Assembly (NCBI GenBank): GCA_003142355.1
Contig: PLMF01000233.1
Location: 5,614-11,934 of the forward strand
Length of the DNA: 6,321 nucleotides
From: Bryobacterales bacterium
Lineage (GTDB): Bacteria; Acidobacteriota; Terriglobia; Bryobacterales; Bryobacteraceae
Direction of reading: 5' to 3'
Under the pieces are notes generated by a model. It ran no database searches. It was not told the origin of the DNA and saw only the letters and a list, made by a program, of their open reading frames with translations. A program made the translations under genes and the position numbers. Shown piece by piece: positions 1 through 5,596 of the stretch; the stretch's first letter is position 1; the number at the start of each line of letters is the position of its first letter.

Positions 1-36
1 AGCCGGGACTCGATCTACGGCACCCGCGGCCTGTAA
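1..36 (+). CDS. possible 3' end of an upstream gene (partial)
   Basis: The first frame of the + strand reads 11 codons (SRDSIYGTRGL) and then a TAA stop at 34-36. It would run toward the minus-strand RES toxin gene with a 22-base convergent gap, which is a sensible arrangement. The peptide is too short to assign to any family, and another + strand frame is also open here, so this is only a suggestion. The stop codon lies inside a small perfect palindrome (GTAATG-G-CATTAC, 33-45). That palindrome is too short and lacks the T run needed to call it a terminator. Confidence 0.28.
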   Translation, partial: SRDSIYGTRGL

Positions 37-58
37 TGGCATTACTGGCGATTATGCT

Positions 59-538
59 CTACCCAGGTTCCGTGGCGCCGAAGAACCGCGCATCGTAGTG
101 GAACGGCTCCGCCGGCTGCACCTGGATCTTCGCGAATTCCGCGTGGAGAGGGTTGACCAGCCAGTTCGACTCTGACGGGACCAGCGCCGAGGGGAGCACC
201 AGGATAGCGCTCTTAGGTTCGGCGGCGAAGGAGTCCCCGATCGTGGCAAGAGACGGCGGAGCGGGAACTTGCCGCCAGTTGGGGGGCAGCGTCTGTGGGG
301 TCAGTACCACCCGCGAAACGCGATCCGGGATGTCGGCGGCCACGACCACGAGGTCCTTTGGTGGGTCACTGGCGTCGATGTGGACAAAGTACTCGATCAT
401 GGCCAGGGAGAGGTGCTCTGCCAGATAGGCCAAGCGCGTGCCTGGACTGGACCACCGGCCTCCAAATCGATAAGGGCCTTCACCGTCGAGCGGCTTCCTC
501 GAGTAAGGTTTCCGGACGATCCTGTAAACCCGAATCAA
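59..538 (-). CDS. RES domain toxin of a RES/Xre toxin-antitoxin pair
   Basis: This 159-aa protein is predicted to be a RES-family toxin. Characterised members degrade cellular NAD+ and arrest growth unless bound by their Xre/MbcA/ParS-type antitoxin; the activity here is inferred from the family. The protein opens with VYRIVR and shows the family landmarks in order: GGRW (26-29, conserved Arg28), the LAMIEYFVH helix with Glu49, the PSALVPSESNW block (116-126, likely conserved Ser117) and the NPLH motif (129-132). Its length is typical. The start is TTG at 538-536, overlapping the TGA of the upstream antitoxin as TTGA, so translation is probably coupled. No good Shine-Dalgarno sequence precedes it. 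An UUG start may keep toxin output below antitoxin output, which is an inference. No truncation is visible and the protein ends normally at TAG. Confidence 0.9.
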   Translation of the reverse strand: MIRVYRIVRKPYSRKPLDGEGPYRFGGRWSSPGTRLAYLAEHLSLAMIEYFVHIDASDPPKDLVVVAADIPDRVSRVVLTPQTLPPNWRQVPAPPSLATIGDSFAAEPKSAILVLPSALVPSESNWLVNPLHAEFAKIQVQPAEPFHYDARFFGATEPG

Positions 539-984
539 CTCACGCCGCCGAACGCGATTCGGCCCAGAACGTTCTCGACCGCGCGCGCGCCCAGTTCAGT
601 GTCGATCAGTTCGAGCGGGTTGTGGCCGCCGAGCGCCCGGTTCGGCCGTCTGAGCCACCGGGTTGCGGTTTCCTCATCCCCGATATACTGCTTGGCGAGC
701 GCCACAATGCGAGCCAGGCGGTACAGGCGGTCGGACTCGTAACGCGCCAGGCGGCCTTGATGCCGGCGCCGCTGCAGGCTGCGCGGCGAAAGATCGAGGG
801 TCGCCGACAGTTCCTTGAGGGTCAATCCGGCGGAGCTCATGACGCTGCCCACAACTTTCTGGGGAAAGCCCTCACGGATCGCCGATCGAAGGTCGTTGTC
901 GGTCCGTAGAGTGCGGCCCATCACCCCCTCGCCCCCCAATTCCGCGATCACGGCCTGAAGTTCATTTGCCATTCTGTCGTCCAT
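535..984 (-). CDS. Xre/MbcA/ParS-type antitoxin
   Basis: This 149-aa protein is the predicted antitoxin for the RES toxin encoded immediately downstream. The middle section (about 38-95) is an Xre-like helix-turn-helix domain: GLTLKELSATLDLSPRSLQRR is followed by a basic stretch and an ARYESDRLYRLARI helix. The C-terminal part (about 98-149) is the toxin-binding MbcA/ParS/Xre antitoxin domain, with the typical pattern A-W-L-x-x-PNRALGG-x-x-PL-x-L-x-DT-x-x-G and a final GRIAFGG. In known pairs this tail blocks the toxin active site and the helix-turn-helix part represses the operon; both roles are inferred here. Two starts are possible, ATG at 984 (MDDRM) and ATG at 972 (MANEL). Neither has a clear ribosome site. 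A TACAAT hexamer (988-983, minus) ends at the first ATG and could be a -10 box for a short-leader transcript from the second. The VWFA gene ends 50 bases upstream on the same strand. Confidence 0.88.
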   Translation of the reverse strand: MDDRMANELQAVIAELGGEGVMGRTLRTDNDLRSAIREGFPQKVVGSVMSSAGLTLKELSATLDLSPRSLQRRRHQGRLARYESDRLYRLARIVALAKQYIGDEETATRWLRRPNRALGGHNPLELIDTELGARAVENVLGRIAFGGVS

Positions 985-1034
985 TGTAGCGCCAAATGAC
1001 GCCCCGGTGTTTTGCCGGCGTGCCAGCGAACGCC

Positions 1035-2003
1035 CTACTCCGTCGGCGCGTAGTATCCCAGGCGCCAGTAGGCGTGCAGGGGAGGCAGGCCGCGCGGGGG
1101 GACCACTTTGACCTGCACGCGGTGATAGCGGCCGTCGCGCTGCTGGGCGGTGGGCGAGAAGCCCAGCACATAGCGGTTGCGCAGCTCGACGCCGATCTTG
1201 GCGGCGATGTCGGGAAGCTCGGACGGGCTGGCCGGGAAGTGGCGGCCGCCGGTCTGCTCGGCGACGTCGTTCAACAGGCTCGGCCCGGCGGCTTCCTCGG
1301 GGGTGCGCCCGCGCGCGTTGTCGGCCTCGAACACTCCGATGGCATAAATCAGCGTGTCGCTCTCGCGCACCAGGTTCTTGACCTCGCCTTCGGTGTAGCG
1401 GCTGCTGTTGTCGCCACCGTCGGAAATGATGAGCAGGGCCTTCTTGTTCTTGGTCGATTTCTTCATTTCGTGCAGCGAGAGGAAGATGGCGTCGAGCAGC
1501 GCGGTGCGTCCCTTGGACTGGGCGAAGGTGAGCTGGTTCTGGATCTCCTCGACGTTCTGCGTCAGCGGCACCACCATCTTGGGCTGGTCGTTGAACTCGA
1601 CCAGGAAGAACTCGTCCTCGGGATTGGCGGTATGGAAGAACGCGGCCGCCGCCAGGCGCGAGAGGCGCAGCTTGGGTCCCATGCTGCCGCTGATATCGAA
1701 GACCAGGCCGACGGCCACCGGTTCATCGTCCATGGCGAAGTGCGTGACGGTCTGTTCCACGCGGTCGTCGAAGACCTTGAAGTGCTCCTTCTCGAGGCCG
1801 GTTACGGGGCGGTTCAAGGGGTCGCAGACGGTGACCGGAACCAGCACCAGGTTGGTCTCGACGCGGAGATTGGCGGGCGGCCGCTTGGGCTCCGCGGCAC
1901 CGGGTTTGGGACGCGGTTGGATGGCAACTTGCGCGTGGAAGGCGAGCGGCGCCAGCAAACCCAGCCCGAGCACCCAACCGGCAAGCCGCCACGAGCCTCG
2001 CAT
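1035..2003 (-). CDS. secreted VWFA-related Acidobacterial domain protein
   Basis: This 322-aa protein belongs to the von Willebrand factor A family typical of Acidobacteriota, the 'VWFA-related Acidobacterial domain' group, whose function is unknown. Residues 1 to about 24 form a Sec-type signal peptide (positively charged start, GLGLLAPLAF core, cleavage near AFHA-Q), so the mature protein should be exported. A beta-rich segment (46-92) containing NLVLVPVTV and the FKVFDD motif precedes the VWA fold (about 94-285). The metal-ion-dependent adhesion site appears complete: DISGS (Asp103, Ser105, Ser107), Thr167 in GRTALLDA and Asp195 in ISDGGDN. The C-terminal part contains the RNRYVLGFSP and YHRVQVKV strands usual in this group. 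The ATG at 2003-2001 is preceded by GAGGG only 3 nt away. The gene is divergent from comF, and the RES/Xre pair follows it on the same strand. A binding or assembly role is inferred from the intact metal site; the ligand is unknown. Confidence 0.93.
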   Translation of the reverse strand: MRGSWRLAGWVLGLGLLAPLAFHAQVAIQPRPKPGAAEPKRPPANLRVETNLVLVPVTVCDPLNRPVTGLEKEHFKVFDDRVEQTVTHFAMDDEPVAVGLVFDISGSMGPKLRLSRLAAAAFFHTANPEDEFFLVEFNDQPKMVVPLTQNVEEIQNQLTFAQSKGRTALLDAIFLSLHEMKKSTKNKKALLIISDGGDNSSRYTEGEVKNLVRESDTLIYAIGVFEADNARGRTPEEAAGPSLLNDVAEQTGGRHFPASPSELPDIAAKIGVELRNRYVLGFSPTAQQRDGRYHRVQVKVVPPRGLPPLHAYWRLGYYAPTE

Positions 2004-2018
2004 GGTCCCTCGGTCTGT

Positions 2019-2031
2019 ATTGTATTACAAT
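2019..2031. promoter_or_regulatory. 13-bp perfect palindrome in the divergent VWFA/comF intergenic region
   Basis: ATTGTA-T-TACAAT is a perfect inverted repeat with 6-bp arms around one base. It is AT-rich in a GC-rich region and begins 16 bases upstream of the VWFA start codon. The minus-strand copy of the arm, TACAAT, resembles a -10 hexamer, but I see no matching -35 box. A -10 there would leave a leader of only about 10 nt. The geometry suits an operator for a dimeric repressor overlapping the VWFA promoter. No regulator is encoded nearby apart from the Xre-type antitoxin, so the binding protein is unknown. Confidence 0.4.
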
Positions 2032-2117
2032 GAACTCTTAGCGGAGGTGGGTCTTCTCGAGTAGCAGTCGAGCCGCAGTCGCAAGCCACGGTCCTTCTGT
2101 AGTCCGCGAAGCCTCGC

Positions 2118-2170
2118 ATGCCCTTTTTTCCCTCTTCTTTCCCGGCGATTGCCGCGTCTGTGGCCGGCCT
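2118..2170 (+). other. comF: probable frameshifted 5' end of comF
   Basis: The comF reading frame stays open upstream of its first usable start (TTG at 2171) to a TAG at 2039-2041. It encodes FSLFFPGDCRVCG, the hydrophobic and CxxC opening expected of ComF proteins. No ATG, GTG, TTG or CTG occurs in that frame between 2042 and 2170. The only nearby ATG (2118-2120) is in another frame and runs directly into a T6 tract (ATGCCCTTTTTTCCC). One extra T, or a -1 slip on this tract, would join the ATG to the comF frame and give MPFFSLFFPGDCRVCG, for a 243-aa protein. A sequencing or assembly error, a real mutation, or slippage would all fit. A GGAGGTGG sequence at 2043-2050 looks like a ribosome site but has no start codon at a suitable distance. 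Confidence 0.6.
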
Positions 2171-2848
2171 TTGGGGGAAGCGACCCGCATCCCGGTCTGC
2201 CGCGCATGTTTGAGGGTGCCCGAGCCGCTGAGCGCGGAGTTCTTCTGCGTCAGTTGCAGGGCCCCATTTCAGAACGCCTTTCCGCTGGACGCGGAAGGGC
2301 GCTGCGCTCTGTGCCGCTACGGCCTGCGGGGCTTCGACGCGGCTTACTGCTTCGGCGCCTATGAAGGCGTGCTGCGCGAATTGATCCACCTTTACAAGTA
2401 CGGCCGGGTCAAGACGCTGGCGCGTCCGCTGGGCGCGCTGCTGGCGGCGGCGCTGCCGCGCGAGGAGCGATTCGATGCCGCGACGCCGGTTCCGCTGCAC
2501 TGGCGCCGGCAGTGGCAACGGGGGTTCAACCAATCGGAGTTGCTGGCGCGGACCATCGCGCGGCGCTGCGGCATTCCCGTCGTCCATGCGCTGAAGCGGG
2601 TGCGGCCCACGGTGGCGCAGGCGGGCCTCAGCAACACCGGCCGCCGCCAGAACGTGGCGGCCGCTTTCCAACTCCGGCGCGCTGCTTGGGCTCGAACGGT
2701 GAAAGGCAAACGCATCCTGCTGATCGACGACGTCATGACCACCGGCGCCACGGCGGCCGCATGTGCCCTGGCACTCAAGCGGGCGGGCGCAGCCAAGGTT
2801 TCGCTCTTGACCGTGGCCCGCGTGGACCGCCGCATGGGAGTATTCTGA
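2171..2848 (+). CDS. comF: ComF family phosphoribosyltransferase-like protein
   Basis: ComF proteins are cytoplasmic and needed for natural transformation in several bacteria. They combine an N-terminal zinc-binding region with a phosphoribosyltransferase-like domain; no enzymatic reaction is firmly assigned. The uninterrupted frame gives 225 aa from a TTG start. CxxC pairs occur at 10/13, 26/29 and 45/48, followed by the hallmark RGFNQSELLA (117-126) and the PRPP-binding loop ILLIDDVMTTGAT (182-194). The TTG start is almost certainly not the native one. It lacks a ribosome site and would drop the first zinc-finger pair (CRVC) encoded just upstream in the same frame; see the separate entry for 2118-2170. 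With that part restored the protein is about 243 aa, a normal length. The stop TGA is directly followed by the ATG of the HNH gene, so the two are probably one transcript. Confidence 0.9.
   Translation: MGEATRIPVCRACLRVPEPLSAEFFCVSCRAPFQNAFPLDAEGRCALCRYGLRGFDAAYCFGAYEGVLRELIHLYKYGRVKTLARPLGALLAAALPREERFDAATPVPLHWRRQWQRGFNQSELLARTIARRCGIPVVHALKRVRPTVAQAGLSNTGRRQNVAAAFQLRRAAWARTVKGKRILLIDDVMTTGATAAACALALKRAGAAKVSLLTVARVDRRMGVF
2836..2840 (+). promoter_or_regulatory. Shine-Dalgarno site for the HNH gene
   Basis: GGGAG lies 8 bases before the ATG at 2849, inside the last codons of comF. It supports this start for the HNH gene and translation from the comF transcript. Confidence 0.55.
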
Positions 2849-3373
2849 ATGGCCAGCAATCGACTGCAAAGACCGGTACTGGTGCTCAACGCCAGCTATG
2901 AGCCGATCAACATCTGCGCCGCGCGCCGCGCGCTGGTGCTGGTGCTGAAGGGGGTGGCGTCGGCGGAGGAGGAATCGCTGAACGCGGTCCATTCGGCGCG
3001 GGCGGTGGTTCGTCTGCCGTCCGTGATCCGGCTGCTGGAATACCGGCGCATTCCCCATCAGACGCGGGCGCTCTCGCGCAAGAACATTCTGATGCGCGAC
3101 CGCTACACCTGCCAGTATTGCCATCGAACGCTGCCCTCGGGCGAGCTGACGCTGGATCACGTAGTGCCGCGGTCGCGCGCCGGCGAATCGGCCTGGGAGA
3201 ACCTGGTGGCCTGCTGCCACGTGTGCAACAACCGCAAAGGCAGCCGGACTCCCGAAGAAGCCGGCATGAAACTGGTGCGGCAACCGCGACCGTTCAGCCT
3301 GCACACCAGCCGTCACCTGATGCGGATGCTGGGCAAGAGCGATGCGCAGTGGCGGAAGTACCTGTTCTACTAA
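2849..3373 (+). CDS. HNH endonuclease family protein
   Basis: This 174-aa protein resembles the small free-standing HNH nucleases common in several bacterial phyla. The N-terminal half starts with [15 protein letters not shown] (8-22), a conserved opening of this group, followed by an alpha/beta segment with LEYRRIPH (63-70). The HNH nuclease core (about 78-131) has a zinc knuckle C88-x2-C91, the catalytic motif LDHVVPRS with His104, WENL with Asn118, and a second knuckle C123-x2-C126 followed by NNRKG (127-131). All core residues appear intact, so it is probably an active metal-dependent DNA nuclease. Its substrate and biological role are unknown. No intron, intein or transposase is seen that would make it a homing enzyme. 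It follows comF with no gap and may serve in DNA processing with it, which is inferred from position only. The stop codon lies in the first copy of a 12-bp direct repeat. Confidence 0.92.
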   Translation: MASNRLQRPVLVLNASYEPINICAARRALVLVLKGVASAEEESLNAVHSARAVVRLPSVIRLLEYRRIPHQTRALSRKNILMRDRYTCQYCHRTLPSGELTLDHVVPRSRAGESAWENLVACCHVCNNRKGSRTPEEAGMKLVRQPRPFSLHTSRHLMRMLGKSDAQWRKYLFY

Positions 3374-3396
3374 ATACGGGGACATAAATACGGGGA
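3371..3396. repeat. two direct copies of a 12-bp repeat at the HNH stop codon
   Basis: TAAATACGGGGA occurs at 3371-3382 and again at 3385-3396, separated by CA (period 14). The first copy supplies the TAA stop of the HNH gene. Both copies are exact and are less GC-rich than the flanking genes. Short motifs of the AAATACGGGGACA kind are, as I recall, found as scattered repeats in several bacteria and sometimes near Y1-type transposases. No transposase is present here, so that link is only a suggestion. Confidence 0.6.
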
Positions 3397-3432
3397 GAGA
3401 CGGAGCGTTTTGCGATTTTCCCGAATTGCGCC

Positions 3433-4137
3433 TCAGTCGTAGACGAAGTGCAGGACCTTCTTGAGATCCTCCCAGGCCTCACGCTTGGCGTCCTGGTTGT
3501 AAGGCCGCAGCAAGTACGAAGGGTGGTAGGTGACCATGACCGGGACATCGCGCCATTGAAACCACTTGCCCCTCATCTTGGTAACACCTTCCTTGCGACC
3601 GGTGAGAGCGCGGGCGGCGGTGCCGCCTAACACGCAGATGGCCTTGGGGCGGATGGCGAGGAGCTGGCGGGTCAGAAACTGCCCGCAGATCTCCATTTCG
3701 TCCGGCTCGGGGGTGCGGTTCTCGGGCGGCCGGCATTTCACCACGTTGCAGATGTACACGCCGTCGCGGGTCAGCGCGATGCCCTCGCGTTTGGCCGTGT
3801 TCTCGATCATCTGCGTGAGCAACTGGCCGGCGCGGCCCACGAAGGGGATGCCTTGGGCGTCTTCATCGGCGCCGGGACCCTCACCCACGAAGACCAGCGG
3901 CGCGGTTGGATTACCTACGCCGAAGACCAGTTTGTGGCGGCCCTCGTGGAGACGGCAGCGGCGGCAATCTCCGATGTCGGAGAGGATCTGCGGCAGCGTT
4001 TCGCCAGCGACGTGCTCCTCGGTAACCGGGCAGGCGGCACCGCCTGCCCCACCACTGGGTGCTGCGCGGCGATACAGCGTTTTGATCCCGAGGTCCTGGT
4101 AGAACTCGAGGTAGCGGCGGAGGAGATCAGCGTCCAT
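3433..4137 (-). CDS. uracil-DNA glycosylase, family 4 (iron-sulfur)
   Basis: This 234-aa enzyme is predicted to remove uracil from DNA, starting base excision repair of deaminated cytosine. The family 4 motifs are clear: VFVGEGPGADED (83-93), GIPFVGRAG (96-104), the CNVVKCRPPENR segment (130-141) and the C-terminal HPSYLLR (205-211). The four cysteines expected to hold the 4Fe-4S cluster are Cys58, Cys61 (CRRC), Cys135 and Cys151. The N-terminal helix LLRRYLEFYQDLGIKTLYRR is typical of acidobacterial members as I know them. A Gly/Ala-rich linker (about 26-37) follows, encoded across a perfect DNA palindrome (4028-4049). The ATG at 4137 overlaps the end of coaBC by 11 bases and has no evident ribosome site, so translation is probably coupled. 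It is the last gene of the gmk operon and converges with the HNH gene across 59 bases. Confidence 0.95.
   Translation of the reverse strand: MDADLLRRYLEFYQDLGIKTLYRRAAPSGGAGGAACPVTEEHVAGETLPQILSDIGDCRRCRLHEGRHKLVFGVGNPTAPLVFVGEGPGADEDAQGIPFVGRAGQLLTQMIENTAKREGIALTRDGVYICNVVKCRPPENRTPEPDEMEICGQFLTRQLLAIRPKAICVLGGTAARALTGRKEGVTKMRGKWFQWRDVPVMVTYHPSYLLRPYNQDAKREAWEDLKKVLHFVYD
4028..4049. repeat. perfect 10-bp inverted repeat inside the uracil-DNA glycosylase gene
   Basis: GGGCAGGCGG, a two-base centre (CA), then CCGCCTGCCC form a perfect palindrome within the coding region. In the minus-strand reading it encodes part of the Gly/Ala-rich linker (AGGAACP) between the N-terminal helix and the first cluster cysteines. 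It could be a small palindromic element inserted in frame, or just GC-rich linker sequence. The tight two-base centre would favour a cruciform over a normal RNA hairpin loop unless the innermost pairs open. Confidence 0.6.
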
Positions 4138-5326
4138 TGGCGGCGCGCAGGGCCAGGCGCAGTTTCAGAGCTTCGTCGAAAATGCGGTCGGCGATCTCGC
4201 GCTTGGCAGCGCGGGGCAGGGGGATGAGTTCACCGGTCGCGAGCGCCAGCACGACCTCGTTTTGGTCGGATTCGAAGCCCGTGTCGCTGCCGCCCACCAG
4301 GTTGCCAACCACCATGTCGCAGTTCTTGGATTCCAATTTGCGGCGGGCTTCCTGGTGCAGGTTTTGCGTCTCCGCGGCGAAGCCGATGAGCAGGCGATCG
4401 CCCTTCTTGCGGCCCAATTCGGCCAGGATATCGGGGGTCGGGTCGAGTTCCAGAGACATGCGGGCTGCGGTCTTTTTGACCTTCTGCTCCGGGACTTTGC
4501 TCAGATGGAAATCGGCCACCGCGGCAGCCTTGACGACGATGCTGGCGGCCGCCAGGTTTTCGAACACCTTGTGGCGCATCTCGGCGGCGGTGCGCACGGA
4601 AATCACCTCGAGGCCGCGCGGAGGGGCCAGGTGCACGGGACCGGAGACCAGGATGACGCGCGCGCCGCGGGCGGCCGCGGCTTCGGCCAGCGCATAGCCC
4701 ATCTTGCCGCTGGAGCGGTTGGAGATATAGCGCACGGGGTCGAGCGGCTCCTGGGTGGGGCCGGCGGTGATGAGCACGGTTTCGCCTTCCAAATCCCGAC
4801 GCTTCCGCGATTCGCGCTGGATGGCTTCCACGATGGCTACGGGCTCCGCCAGCCGGCCGGGGCCGGTCATGCCGCACGCCAGGTAGCCGCTCTCCGGTTC
4901 CACGATGCGGTGGCCGCGCCGGCGCAGCGTTTCGAGGTTGGCCTGGGTAGCGGGGTGCAGCCACATGTTCGAGTTCATCGAAGGAGCCACCACCACGGGG
5001 CCGGTGAAGGCCAGGTAGAGGGTGGTGAGAAAGTCGTCCGCCAGGCCATGGGCCAGCTTGGCGACGAGGTCCGCGGTAGCCGGAGCAATGGCCATCAGCT
5101 CGTTTTCCTGCGCCACCGAAATGTGCTCGATGGCGCTCTCGATGGCGAACAGATCGGTGAGCGTCTTGCGCCCGGTCAGAGCGGCGAAGGTGAGGGGGCG
5201 GATGAACTCCTGCGCGGCGCGGGTCATGACGGCCTGGACTTGGTGACCTTCCTCGATCAGCAGGCGCGCCAACTCGGCGGACTTATAGGCCGCGATTCCG
5301 CCTCCGACGCCCAGGATGATCTTCAT
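4127..5326 (-). CDS. coaBC: bifunctional phosphopantothenoylcysteine decarboxylase / phosphopantothenate-cysteine ligase
   Basis: This 399-aa cytoplasmic enzyme covers two steps of coenzyme A synthesis: joining cysteine to 4'-phosphopantothenate and decarboxylating the product to 4'-phosphopantetheine. The CoaC half (1 to about 180) is a flavoprotein with GVGGGIAAYK (6-15), the catalytic His68 in IEHISVAQE, PSMNSNMW (115-122) in place of the more usual PAMN form, and the reaction cysteine Cys151 in ACGMTGPGRL. The CoaB half (about 183-399) has ITAGPTQEPLDPVRYISNRS (186-205) leading into SGKMG, AAAVADF (267-273), the KVKK lysines (282-285) and GFAAETQN (315-322). Length and motif set are those of the standard fused bacterial enzyme. 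The ATG at 5326 follows the rpoZ stop by 6 bases without a recognisable ribosome site, and the end overlaps the glycosylase gene by 11 bases. The position after rpoZ is common in bacteria. Confidence 0.97.
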   Translation of the reverse strand: MKIILGVGGGIAAYKSAELARLLIEEGHQVQAVMTRAAQEFIRPLTFAALTGRKTLTDLFAIESAIEHISVAQENELMAIAPATADLVAKLAHGLADDFLTTLYLAFTGPVVVAPSMNSNMWLHPATQANLETLRRRGHRIVEPESGYLACGMTGPGRLAEPVAIVEAIQRESRKRRDLEGETVLITAGPTQEPLDPVRYISNRSSGKMGYALAEAAAARGARVILVSGPVHLAPPRGLEVISVRTAAEMRHKVFENLAAASIVVKAAAVADFHLSKVPEQKVKKTAARMSLELDPTPDILAELGRKKGDRLLIGFAAETQNLHQEARRKLESKNCDMVVGNLVGGSDTGFESDQNEVVLALATGELIPLPRAAKREIADRIFDEALKLRLALRAANGR

Positions 5327-5332
5327 GCGGGC

Positions 5333-5581
5333 TTACAGAACCGGTTCGGGATGCGGTATCTGCGGCGCCGGGCCGGTGAGGCTGTACTTCACCAAGCCGC
5401 GCCGTACCTCCTCCATGGCGATAATGGTGGGCTTCTTGGAAGAGGTGGGCAACACGGGACGGGCGCCGCCCTGCAATTGCCGGGCCCGCTTGGCGGCTAC
5501 GATGATGAACCGGTAGGTGCTCTGCTCGGCGTCGTCGGGGATGGTGCAGTGAGTGTTGTTGCGTGGGGCTTTGTCCGCCAT
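5333..5581 (-). CDS. rpoZ: DNA-directed RNA polymerase omega subunit
   Basis: This 82-aa protein is the omega subunit, which binds the beta' subunit and helps assemble and stabilise RNA polymerase. The conserved core is present: STYRFIIVAAKRARQLQGGA (21-40) with the family's AKRARQL block, then KKPTIIAMEEVRRGLV (49-64). A Pro-rich tail (71-80) ends the protein. The start ATG at 5581 is set by an AGAGGT ribosome site 9 bases upstream, placed right after the gmk stop codon. The location between gmk and coaBC is the classical one for rpoZ, which strengthens the call for such a short gene. An ATG further upstream (5600, in another frame) gives a non-homologous product and was rejected. Confidence 0.95.
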   Translation of the reverse strand: MADKAPRNNTHCTIPDDAEQSTYRFIIVAAKRARQLQGGARPVLPTSSKKPTIIAMEEVRRGLVKYSLTGPAPQIPHPEPVL

Positions 5582-5590
5582 GATGTCGAT

Positions 5591-5596
5591 ACCTCT
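5591..5596 (-). promoter_or_regulatory. Shine-Dalgarno site for rpoZ
   Basis: AGAGGT on the minus strand lies 9 bases before the rpoZ ATG and directly follows the gmk TGA (TGA-AGAGGT). It is one of the few clear ribosome sites in the operon and fixes the rpoZ start. Confidence 0.65.

Noticed and set aside
33..45. GTAATG-G-CATTAC palindrome at the possible upstream gene end
   Set aside because: The arms are only 6 bp with a one-base centre and no T run, so it is neither a terminator nor a clear operator.
1001..1020. Possible terminator between VWFA and the antitoxin gene
   Set aside because: Only a 4-bp CCGG stem with mismatches beyond it; too weak to call.
996..2033. Long + strand open frame (345 codons) opposite the VWFA gene
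   Set aside because: It mirrors the minus-strand VWFA gene, which has a signal peptide and complete metal site. The + frame shows no recognisable motif and arises from GC-rich codon bias.
2043..2050. GGAGGTGG as a ribosome binding site for comF
   Set aside because: A strong match, but no start codon in the comF frame lies within a usable distance; nearby GTG or CTG codons run into stops at once.
2056..2072. CTCGA / TCGAG inverted repeat upstream of comF
   Set aside because: Arms of 5 bp with a 7-base gap are expected by chance at this scale.
1814..3385. 523-codon minus-strand open frame across VWFA, comF and HNH
   Set aside because: It lies antisense to two genes with clear domains and has a low-complexity Arg/Gln/His-rich composition typical of antisense frames in high-GC DNA.
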